Below are positions 23,335 through 32,139 of a stretch of DNA of 64,000 bases, one piece after another. Origin of the DNA: Trissonchulus latispiculum (taxonomy: Eukaryota > Nematoda > Enoplea > Enoplida > Ironidae). The position numbers were made by a program, and so were the translations under genes. Position 1 is the stretch's first letter. Each line of letters starts with the position of its first letter. The stretch is taken from positions 1 through 64,000 of the forward strand of contig JASAND010030285.1 of assembly GCA_030248195.1 (NCBI GenBank), read 5' to 3'. The notes beneath the pieces are model-generated. The model worked only from the letters and a program-made list of their open reading frames with translations, ran no database searches and was not told the origin of the DNA.

Positions 23335-23812
23335 GAAAGTTCGCGTCCTCGCGACCTACCACGACGATTCGTACGTCACAGCGAACAAACGTGACTACTT
23401 CCACTAAATGAAGATGGTACTAGTTCGCTACTACAAATAACAATGAAGAGTCACACACAGCTAACTAATTTTAGACAACTTTTGAACGCAACCCTACACG
23501 AGTGAAACCATGCTTAAAATTGCGCACAGTTCGGACTAACGATGTTTCAGTAGATAACTTCAAGAGATTCCGGTCACAAAAGCAAACACATACACAAAAC
23601 TGAGCACAAGCCTTTTTTTACAGCGATAAAGCGACAAACTACACAAAGCAACAGTTTTGAACATTTTATAAGTTATTTGCTTTTTTTTGGTGGAAACACA
23701 CAAATCCTGTCCATACTGAAATACATGAATCAGTCACGCCTTCCAGTTCCTAGTTCCCTTGTCCACTAGGTCCGGCAAACAAGGCCAGCAGATATTCCGG
23801 CATGTCGGACTG

Positions 23813-24559
23813 CTAACGGGGGATGCCATGAAGGATGGTCGCATAGTCTAGTCCCAACTCAGAAATGCGAGCCCGGAGCAACGGACAGTAACGCCAGGTT
23901 CTATGCGAGTACCCAGCTCCTGTGTGCCCGTTGCCGGGGCAGCCCGGGACAGGACACGATGAGAGTGACGCTGGTCTCGCGCTAGAGGGAGGGTTTTCAC
24001 ACTCCTTCGGTGTGCTTCTGGCTTCACCCGAAGCTGGAGCGGCCTCCGTACGAACCCCTACCGAGGCTCCACCTCCGGCAGCGCCACCGGGTGTGGTGCG
24101 GAAAAGGCCACGAGAAGGCTGCGGACCAGGATACCCTGGAAACGGACAGGGCCCATACGTCGGGGGTGGATAACCATGACGCGGGGGAAATCCAAAAGCA
24201 GAAGGACCAGGTACAAAGGCCTGAATGGGCTGAGTAGCAACGAAAAATTGATCCATGGCCTGTAGCATCTGATTACAAAACATGATAACAAATCTAAGAG
24301 CGGCGGCATAACCACTTAAATATGCCTGATCTAAATACGGCATAGACTCCTGCGCTCCGTGATGTCCAGAGCCCTGAGCAGGCTCGCCGGCCGGTTCCTG
24401 CTCTCCAGGAATCGGAGGTTCCGGTCCATGCGGAGTCATAACCGGCTGAGGGCGATCGTCGTCCGGCCCTCCTTCCTCCTCCATTTGAAATTGGATATCC
24501 ACACAGAGCAGTAACGGTACAGCGCAGTAGTGAAAATTAAATAGTTCCAATAGGTCCAA
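23813..24559 (-). CDS. Accessory gene C: Pro/Gly-rich protein with a MYT1-like C2HC zinc finger
   Basis: An open frame of 248 residues. The start is probably the Met at residue 26 (24484), after which an acidic, Pro-rich tail begins (EEEGGPDDDRP). Residues ~70-115 are a hydrophobic helical segment. Residues ~117-200 are Pro/Gly/Ala-rich. The C terminus has C202, C207, H212, H219 and C225 in SCPVPGCPGNGH…H…C. That is the spacing and CP-PGC-G-GH signature of the MYT1/ST18-type C2HC finger, one residue shorter between the His residues. Such fingers bind DNA in host transcription factors. It is the last gene before the 3' LTR and its frame is intact. Confidence 0.6.
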   Translation of the reverse strand: MDLLELFNFHYCAVPLLLCVDIQFQMEEEGGPDDDRPQPVMTPHGPEPPIPGEQEPAGEPAQGSGHHGAQESMPYLDQAYLSGYAAALRFVIMFCNQMLQAMDQFFVATQPIQAFVPGPSAFGFPPRHGYPPPTYGPCPFPGYPGPQPSRGLFRTTPGGAAGGGASVGVRTEAAPASGEARSTPKECENPPSSARPASLSSCPVPGCPGNGHTGAGYSHRTWRYCPLLRARISELGLDYATILHGIPR

Positions 24560-24901
24560 CCAAGAGTTTATTTATACCAATCCAACCGTTCGAGAAAACT
24601 GAGAATAGCTCAGCTCAAAAGCAAAAGAAAACTATAGTGCGGGAGACTTACTCTGGCTAACTGTCAAATCTGCTCAACTTTATTTTTGCCAAATTTTTGC
24701 TTCGCTCTAAATTTCTAGGTATAACTTAAGTTTCGCTGAGAAAACGTTAAAAACACGGTGCTTCATTTTTCTCTCAGTTCAGTGGGACTTAAACGCCCAA
24801 CCTGAGTTATCCTTTCACTTAGCGCTTTTGGCCGATTGGCTTAGCGCTTACTTTTTCATTGGCCCAGCTAAACCAAGCTGCAGTACTAACAGGCTAGTCC
24901 C

Positions 24902-25007
<106 letters not shown>

Positions 25008-25233
25008 TTAATGGAAATGTTGCAGTTACCTACATAGCAATGTAGCAAAATATGTAAGTCCAGTTAAATTGAGAAAATTTACAACTACGCTAAGTGGCTG
25101 GTAGTACAACAGACTGCACGGTTTCACCAAAAGAATAACAGCAACGAGGACAGTACTTTAAGCAATTTAGTATCAAGATACAAAACAATAACCCAACCTA
25201 AAAACACAGTAATTACTGAGTAATTTAACAATT

Positions 25234-25932
25234 TTACTGGGATTGGGATCGCTTCTCTCGTGCCACCCAACGGCTTCCGGACACTCGTATTGAATTTAAT
25301 GACAACAACTGTGTCGCAGGAACGCAACTTCCCCTTCCACGCAGAATGAGGGGGCATGTTCGAGCCGCTTTAATTCCCGCCACTTTACTGACTAACAGGG
25401 CATATTGCTTGTATTGTGCATTCTCACTGAACCCTTTCCATCTGGTCCAAAATAGAAGTGTGAGAGCCAGATTACGCGGATGCTCCGCGAGCAAGGCAGA
25501 GCCTAAATGTCCACCCTCCAGTTTGTAAACATGGTTAGCATAGTCTAACTGAGATATGCAGTAATTTGTTCTGCACGAGTTGAAAACAGTGATCCATTGT
25601 TCGGATGTGTGGCATTTTTCCAGACGTCGCAGGTGCCGGGGAAAAATTTCCAGGGTAGTGTTATGCAAAAAGAAGGGATGGCGCGAATCAAGCATATATG
25701 GTCTTTGAACGTACACAGCGTCGGTACTACTATCAAAGTTTTGATCGTCTGACGCTGCTAGCACCGGCGCCAAAAAACTTTTTGGCAGTCCCCGTTTTAG
25801 GACATAACTGAGATACAGACTCGATACGGGCTCGTACTGATGTTTCATCAGCAACGTCCACTCAAACTCCTTCCACAAACTAGACATTTTCCACCTTGTC
25901 TGAAAGAACAATACCAAACTCACCATAGACAA
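25234..25932 (-). CDS. Accessory gene B: unrecognised protein of the LTR element
   Basis: A 232-residue frame. The likely start is the Met at residue 16 (25887), because TATTGTTCTTTCAG, a good splice-acceptor sequence, lies 11 bases before it on the minus strand. The predicted protein is about 217 residues, rich in Leu, Trp, Tyr and Arg, with a basic Ser-rich tail. I see no signal peptide after that start and no known motif. The intact frame, beside frameshifted gag, pol and env, is notable. Function unknown. Confidence 0.5.
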   Translation of the reverse strand: MSMVSLVLFFQTRWKMSSLWKEFEWTLLMKHQYEPVSSLYLSYVLKRGLPKSFLAPVLAASDDQNFDSSTDAVYVQRPYMLDSRHPFFLHNTTLEIFPRHLRRLEKCHTSEQWITVFNSCRTNYCISQLDYANHVYKLEGGHLGSALLAEHPRNLALTLLFWTRWKGFSENAQYKQYALLVSKVAGIKAARTCPLILRGRGSCVPATQLLSLNSIRVSGSRWVAREKRSQSQ

Positions 25933-26073
25933 TGATCACCCAATACATAAATGTGTTTAGTTAATGATTATTAAATATACCTTACACTTAAATACATACA
26001 ATAATGAATTAATTGACTATTTAATAACACAGACATGAAGTTCAGTTGGGTACGCGAGAAATAGCTGTGAATT

Positions 26074-26908
26074 TCAAGCCTTGCTTCCGGCCCATGTTAA
26101 ATTAGCGTTCCAAAATGTAATCAATCTGCGTAAACGCCGCTCTAAGAAATCTTTCATGTTTAATACGATTTCCGGGGATCCCACGTATGAGTGGTATCCA
26201 ACAACGCACATCTGCACAAAGTGCTGCATGGTTGCAGGGGATATGGTATAGTAACCTTGACTCCCCACGAACTGTTGGTGCCATTGCCGGAAATATCGAG
26301 CATCACCGAGCACTTTCTCTCGCAGCTCCACTGGTAATTTTTCAAAACTCTGACTGCCCCCCTTAATTTCATTGAGGTGCAGGTGGGGATAGCTAGTCTG
26401 CCGATTACTGCTCCATTGGCAGGATTCTTGTTGAAATTTCGGGGGTGCCACCTTTTTGCTTCCCTTAAAACGACCTGTAATGGGGGACTTCGATCTGGAC
26501 TTGGATAACCTGCGACACATTCTTCTATAATTTCTTCTAGACCGGCTTCTACTACTTGCTCGGGAGGCTGTGCTCGACGAACCTGTGGAGGTTACCGAAC
26601 TCTTTGACGATCTTTCGCTAGAAGTACTCTCGCGCACTTCAATCTTTCTGGTTGACACCTTCTCCCCTTTTCCCGTTTTTGCTGTAGGCTCTCCACTTCC
26701 GGTCAAGTAGTCTGCTCCCAGGCCCAATTTCTCGCTTGCGGACATTCAAATACTCCTTAAATGCCTTGTTTCGTTTGGCCTGGCTTGCGTTAACCTTCCG
26801 CGTAAGCACGGTCAGCTGAGTTTTGAGCTCACGCCATTCCAAATCGTCCCTTTGGTGCCGTCTCCAGCTAGCCACAACTGACTTCATGACAGGGGCCATA
26901 CCCTTCAC
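26074..26908 (-). CDS. Accessory gene A: coiled-coil and Arg/Ser-rich protein of the LTR element
   Basis: Two overlapping minus frames lie downstream of env. The first (26908-26639, 89 residues) is a charged helical segment (WRELKTQLTVLTRKVNASQ). The second (26745-26074, 223 residues) has a Ser/Thr-rich start and then an Arg/Ser-rich basic tract (SRSRSRRNYRRMCRRLSKSR) that could act as a nuclear signal or RNA-binding motif. Its folded C-terminal half has Trp- and Tyr-rich stretches ending in FLERRLRRLITFW. I do not recognise the fold. Either the two are one gene with a frameshift or they are deliberately overlapping genes. A TTTAG acceptor-like tract sits just before the first ATG. Confidence 0.55.
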
Positions 26909-27007
26909 TATCTAAACACAGTACAAATGACTACAGCTAATCTAAACTAATTTTTTTGTAAGTAGTTTTACTAGTTTTTTTAATTTATTTCTTGCTTCTA
27001 ATTGCAC

Positions 27008-27776
27008 CTAATTTTCTACTTCAACCGCACTATTTGCCATATCGATTTCGCCAGAGGGAGTTTCAGCAACGCCTACTGCCTCCGGTTGCCTATTCTTGAC
27101 TTCCCAATAATTTCTGAGATCTAACCATCGGCGCACAACGTGCTCCCGCAGAACCAATACAAGGATCGCAGTTAGCAGAATCAGCTCTCCAACGAGTAGG
27201 GCATAATTCCACCACATCTGCGTAGCCCGATCTAGTATCTGGGCAGCCCTATACTGTTGGAAGACCTGCTCTCGATGCATAAATGTATCCCTATCAAGAA
27301 CTAGTTCCTCTTCTAGCCCTGATGAACCGTCACCACCCGTAGGCAAAATCTCCTTATATGATTCATTAAAATTAACTTCATGAATATTTAGAACTCCCGG
27401 GCGTCGGAACTGTGTCTTGTGGTGTGCCAACTGCGGATACACATACGGCAATACATTCAGAATATACTTGTGTCTTTAGTAAATTGAGGCTTTGTTGCCT
27501 ACAATTGAAAACCAGTGGCGAAATCGTATGATTTCCTAAAGTTAGCCCGCATCCGCAGGGTATCTTAACAGTACAATGGGTGCATGCACGCACTACAACG
27601 GGAGGGGAGGGGTCGCAAAACAATATCCAAGAAGTATCCACTAAGCCGACAAACCATACCCCTTGTTCTGCCGCGAGATTTACCAAGGCGTGTCCATCTT
27701 TGACGGAACCCAACTGTATATCACAGTGCATCTGAATAGTTTCTCGGTCTGCACGACCAAAAAGGCGCTTAAACAA
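27008..27776 (-). pseudogene. env: Envelope glycoprotein, C-terminal Cys-rich region and membrane anchor
   Basis: The frame at 27776-27378 is Cys-rich (CTHCTVKIPCGCGL and further Cys residues). A second frame at 27451-27008 then has a coiled stretch and a single strong transmembrane segment (YALLVGELILLTAILVLVL) followed by a ~45-residue cytoplasmic tail. The order matches the membrane-proximal end of errantivirus Env. The two frames overlap, so a frameshift lies near 27400. Confidence 0.8.
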
Positions 27777-29093
27777 TCATGCTCAGCACCTCTTATCATC
27801 GGAATTTTTTCCGAACATCGTCTGCGCCATGCCCCAGTACACAATACGAGTTGATCAGCCGACAGTGTTGCGAACTGACTACGTTCACTATTAGTTACAA
27901 GGTATGGATCCTTCAACACTATTTTTCCATAAACTCTAGGACTATTAAATTGCACTTGAACAGTAGTAGTATGCCAGATATCTAGATCAAGTTTATCTTG
28001 CGTAATTGGAATGCTAAGTTTAAGCACAATGGACCCCTCTCCATAAGACACCATCGACACCAGAGGAAATTTGTAATATGCTCCAACTTCTTCAACCCCA
28101 TACTCTAATTTTCGAGCCTTCGGTTTTAATTTATCTTGTGCATGCTGCAAAACCTCGCGCAAAATTCTTGGTGATACTACTTCAGCCGGGAGATACCCAT
28201 GGCTTATTTCTGATACGGCCTTAATTACCCTGTGCGCAGCGGCTAACTCATCGTGCCAAGACACTACTGTCATCACCCACTTAACGACGTCAAACGTCAT
28301 ACGTGTCTGTAAGCCAGATAACTGAGCAAATAGCTGCAGGGCCACGGTAATCTTGTTGGTACTATCGGTCAGACGTGCTTGCATTGTCGAGACTTCGCTT
28401 AACCCATGCGAAAGCAGGCTAAACTGACCATTTGTCTGCCTTCTCTCAGCTTTAAGTATCTTTGCCACCAAAATTAATTTATTCTGAGTTTGCACGACTG
28501 CAGTAGCTAAGGAGTCTGTGCGCATTTCGAGAACACTCAGTCCTCGTCGCACAGCCTCTGCATCCCCAGGGTTACATCCTCCAAATATGGATTCTAGGAG
28601 GCAGACGAATCCTCTGATTATACCTCTAGCGTGGCGTTCTCCAGCCGGCACCTTTGCTAGGTTTTGCACATCAGTCAAGATTGCCGCCTCTGACTGTTTC
28701 ATTTTATCATACGTTCTAAATAAACTAGAATTTAGTTCATGGGCGAGTCCGCACAGATTATCGGCTAAAGAAACAAAGAAGGTGTGGTTAGTGGCCTTCG
28801 CCCTTTCGCTGACTTGCTGGCACGAGGGTATAGACGGGGGTCTCGTAACGTTTAAATCAAGTGGTATCACGAAGAAATGAGTTAGCGTCTCACTAGAACC
28901 ATCTAAAACGCCTAGGTACCTTTTTAAAAACAACTCCATGTTCGAGATTTAACACCACTCTCTCGTTTAACGTATCATTTTCCAACAAGACTGGCACCAT
29001 GAGGTTCATCTCCTTCCCATATTGCTGTGCCCGATGGTTGGCCTGTTGACTGGCTAGACCCACTGCAAACAGTAGCCATAAAACTAACAGCAT
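27640..29093 (-). pseudogene. env: Envelope glycoprotein, signal peptide to fusion subunit (frameshifted)
   Basis: The ATG at 29093 begins a strong signal peptide (MLLVLWLLFAVGLA). After a frameshift in a run of A/T near 28920 a 419-residue frame (28939-27680) continues. At residues ~102-106 it has a furin-like R-H-A-R before GIIRGFV and IFGG, the arrangement of the baculovirus F protein and errantivirus Env cleavage site and fusion peptide. Long helical heptad-rich stretches follow, as in class I fusion proteins. N-glycosylation sites are present. Near 27700 the frame breaks again, and Cys-rich sequence continues in another frame. It would mediate membrane fusion in an intact relative. This copy is not functional. 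Confidence 0.85.
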
Positions 29094-29159
29094 GTGTAAG
29101 AAGTAATGTCGGACTTCCAGGACCCGCTTCTGTCATGATTGCTTGTTGACTTTCGGGCT

Positions 29160-29511
29160 CCTCTTCTGTAGCCGCGAGCCATTCGCTTTGCAACACCTGC
29201 CTCGCTGTAGGCCGTTCGTGGGTTCGCGCTCTCAATAGTCCTATCATGGTGCATTTCAAGAATATAGACGTTGTGGGTGAAGTAGGCATGTAGGCCTCTA
29301 CGTATGCGAACGAACAACCCCGCTGGGGTCGGATCATAAAAAGGGTATCTTCCAAATGCAGCCACATACAATAAATTGCCAAACATCCACATGTCATTGG
29401 CATTGCCACGAAACCGGGGAATTTCCAGTGTAAGAAGTTGAGGGCTGACATAAGCTGGGCTTCCATGCCGTTCCTCCAACCAGTCATTTCCGTAAGGACA
29501 CACGTACACAC
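29160..29511 (-). pseudogene. C-lobe of the Tribbles/STK40-like pseudokinase (frameshifted)
   Basis: The frame at 29509-29084 starts with the activation-segment end RHGSPAYVSPQLL, followed by FRGNANDMWMFGNLLYVAAF and GRYPFYDPTPAGLFVRI. These are kinase subdomains VIII-X, and the PFYD-P-LF-I pattern is that of STK40 and Tribbles. Subdomain XI, RARTHERPTARQVL, appears in the next frame (28975-29511 frame, about 29247-29172). Two frame changes separate this from the integrase frame. No DFG metal-binding motif is seen, so it would be a scaffold and not an enzyme. The end overlaps the env start in a different frame. Confidence 0.8.
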
Positions 29512-31664
29512 TGGTTATGTCCCCGACCCGAGATTATCACCTTGTCGGGTGTAGCAAACACCCATCCCTTCAGTTTTATTCCCCGGAGGCAAACATCCCT
29601 ATCATGTGCAAACACTGCAGCCTCCATCATCTGCTTAAAGTACCATTTTAGTGTATCTTCGTCCAACCGTTTACGAGCTCTCGTATAGTCGTGTAAGTCC
29701 CCAAAATGAAGTGGGTATAGCAAAAGACGCAAACATTTCACAGTTTCTGTCATGGCCAGCACTATTCGCACACCTTTTGGGAGATAGCAATCATAAACAG
29801 CTCGCTGGCCTTTCTCCCAAGTTTCAAGCCTCGTTGCTACCGAACACAGGTGGCGATAGAGATCACCAGAAAGATAAGCACCATAAAATTCCTTCTCCGC
29901 TGCTTCGTGACGGAACGTTAATATTTGCTTTTCGTCTACCCCTATAGCAGCCAAATCGTTACAGTGAGCCGGGGGAGGCTTACTTGCCACTAAGATCCCT
30001 TCATCAGTTCTAATTGTCCAGCTGCGTTCACTTCGCTGGTTACTCTCGGTCATGGCCAATGATTCCAAATGTCCCCGCTTCTGAAACCAAACATATGCGG
30101 GATGATACTTGGCCACGTATGTAGTTATAAGATTAACCTCTGGTTTTGCTGTGCGGAGGTCGGCCAACGCTTGCCTCACTGCAGGTGGAAGTCTTTGACC
30201 GTCCCGATATGGTTTGAACTCACCATATGCATGACACAGGTCCTTTTCTACATAAGCAAACTCGCGATTTCCAGAGAACTGCACGAATACCCATTTGCTG
30301 GGATATTTGCTTATCAGTTGCATGTCAACCTCTTTCTTGTCTGCGATTCTAGCTGGGCAATAGGGAAATCCCCGTAGTTTTGCCCACACAACATCACCTA
30401 CTTGTAGCCCTGATGCGATATTCGGTACCGCTTCGTCGTCCACTAAATCCGCTGCTCGAGAACAAGGTGTTTCTGGATTAGCAGGTACTATCAAGTCTGT
30501 TTTCACGTTTTCAGGAGATACACTTGTGGCTATATCCTCAGACTCCCAACCAATACACGGCTTCAACCGATTAACATGCACGACATCATGTTTGCGACTA
30601 TCCCCTTTACAGGGTCGCAATCTAGCTGTTTCTGGAGTTGGCCTCTCCACTATCCTGAAAGGACCATGCCATAAATGCGACAACTTTGGGCTTTTACCCT
30701 TTGCAACTGCCGGTACATGCAGCCACACCCTATTGCCTACTTCAAAATGACAGGCAGCTGCATCCCGGTCATAGTACTCTTTCTGCTTGTTCCTGCTGTC
30801 AGCAAGGTTCTGCTGGACTAGGCGTTTACTCTCTTCCAACCGCTCAAGTACCGTGTGCCGGTAGTCCTTCGAGTGGTCACTTATAGCCAAATGCATATCA
30901 GCCTCTGCAGGCAGCACATGGTCTCTACCATACACCAAGAAAAATGGTGTCTCATCTGTGGAGTCATGAATGCTAGTTCTATACGCTAGTAAAACGAGAG
31001 GGATGTACACATCCCAATCTTTCTGATGAGTGCTAGTGTACATTGATAAACTTGTAATTAAGGTCCTATTCATTCTCTCGCAACCTCCATCGGTTTGTGG
31101 ATGATATCCTGTCGTGTTCAGCTTTCTAACATTTAACAACTTGCAAATTCCGGTCACCAAGTCTGATAGAAAGTTAGCTCCTCTATCACTAAGAAGCGCC
31201 TTCGGAGCCGAGTGTCGACACACTATTTCATTGACAAATACTTCAGCTATGGTGTCCGCTTGTATGTTGGGAACTGCAAATGCCTCTGGCCACTTTGTAA
31301 ATAAACAAGTAAAAACGACAATGTGTTTATTACCTCTGTGTGTTTCTGGCAACGGTCCCACGCAGTCTACACTTAGGATTTCAAAAAGTTCTGAGGTTTC
31401 AATTGACTTCATTGGAACCTTCGTCCTTACTCGTGGACCTTTACGGGTAGCACAATCTACACAGCTACGGCACCACTTTCTGGTGTCCGAATACATTGAC
31501 GGCCAGAAGAAATTCTGTCTTAGTCTACCAAAAGTCTTATCAATATCAAAATGTCCCAGCTGGTCATGATATATTTCCAGAACCTCATTGCGAAGAGGCT
31601 CAGGTACGACTAGTTGAGGACACGACTTAATCCGCCGTTTGCCATAGCATGTCATCCTCAACAT
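29484..31664 (-). CDS. pol: Integrase fused to a PWWP domain and the N-lobe of a Tribbles/STK40-like pseudokinase
   Basis: An open frame of 726 residues. Residues 33-71 are the integrase zinc finger (H33, H38, C65, C68). The DDE core has D100, D160 and E196 (D-x35-E). Residues ~308-370 are the GPY/F-type C-terminal barrel (VGNRVWLH, HGPFRIVERP, VHVNRLKP). Residues ~420-490 match a PWWP domain: VGDVVWAKLRGFPYCPARI, then WVFVQFSGNREFAYV. Residues ~570-726 match the N-lobe and start of the C-lobe of a Tribbles/STK40-type pseudokinase: FGDLHDYTRARKRLDEDTL, YFKQMMEAAVFAHDRDVCLR and GIKLKGWVF. The catalytic HRD is replaced by CLRG. The kinase-like domain continues in other frames to about 29160. 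The fusion of the integrase with a chromatin reader and a pseudokinase is seen directly in one frame. Their role is inferred. Confidence 0.88.
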   Translation of the reverse strand: MLRMTCYGKRRIKSCPQLVVPEPLRNEVLEIYHDQLGHFDIDKTFGRLRQNFFWPSMYSDTRKWCRSCVDCATRKGPRVRTKVPMKSIETSELFEILSVDCVGPLPETHRGNKHIVVFTCLFTKWPEAFAVPNIQADTIAEVFVNEIVCRHSAPKALLSDRGANFLSDLVTGICKLLNVRKLNTTGYHPQTDGGCERMNRTLITSLSMYTSTHQKDWDVYIPLVLLAYRTSIHDSTDETPFFLVYGRDHVLPAEADMHLAISDHSKDYRHTVLERLEESKRLVQQNLADSRNKQKEYYDRDAAACHFEVGNRVWLHVPAVAKGKSPKLSHLWHGPFRIVERPTPETARLRPCKGDSRKHDVVHVNRLKPCIGWESEDIATSVSPENVKTDLIVPANPETPCSRAADLVDDEAVPNIASGLQVGDVVWAKLRGFPYCPARIADKKEVDMQLISKYPSKWVFVQFSGNREFAYVEKDLCHAYGEFKPYRDGQRLPPAVRQALADLRTAKPEVNLITTYVAKYHPAYVWFQKRGHLESLAMTESNQRSERSWTIRTDEGILVASKPPPAHCNDLAAIGVDEKQILTFRHEAAEKEFYGAYLSGDLYRHLCSVATRLETWEKGQRAVYDCYLPKGVRIVLAMTETVKCLRLLLYPLHFGDLHDYTRARKRLDEDTLKWYFKQMMEAAVFAHDRDVCLRGIKLKGWVFATPDKVIISGRGHNQCVRVSLRK

Positions 31665-32139
31665 AATAGTTGGGACTTTGCGAAACTAATTTTCGAATTT
31701 GCCTTTCTTCTTCCGGCAACTCCTGCTTTTCCAGATAGTTGCGAATAGTTTTTATTAATTTATCGCTCTCCTGCAATGACCTTATTCTCTCGGCCACTGT
31801 CGGCAGTCGTTCTTCTATATCGCTATCCCTAACTTCTGTGCTATAGGACTGAGCAACGGGTGAACGACTCAATGCATCTGCATTCTTATTTTGTGTGCCT
31901 GGCCTATGCTTCACCTCGAAGTCATAGTCTTGAATTTCCAGCGACCATCGTCCTAGTCTAGAGGTCGTATCTTTTAAAGAATTAAGCCATCGTAACGGCG
32001 AATGATCCGTGTACAGTACGAACCGCCTGCCGTACAAATACGGGCGAAAATGTTTCAACGCCCATACTATAGCCAACATTTCTCTCTCAATAGTTGAGTA
32101 TTTCATTTCAGCCTTTGAGTGACCGGGACGCGTACGCAA
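31627..32139 (-). pseudogene. pol: RNase H domain and integrase entry
   Basis: Continuation of Pol in a further frame: YSTIEREMLAIVWAL, with the catalytic Glu in EREM, then TDHSPLRWL and HRPGTQNKNADALSR. This is the Gypsy-type RNase H, which removes the RNA strand during reverse transcription. The following stretch leads to the integrase zinc finger in the next frame. Confidence 0.9.

Noticed and set aside
22894..23404. Minus frames in the 3' LTR and next to it as genes
   Set aside because: They overlap the LTR, and a counterpart in the other LTR (36488-36872) is broken differently.
27663..28880. Plus-strand frames 27663-27985 and 28518-28880
   Set aside because: Antisense shadows of the envelope frames.
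29651..31569. Plus-strand frames of 66-151 codons
   Set aside because: Antisense shadows of the integrase and pseudokinase frame, without domains.
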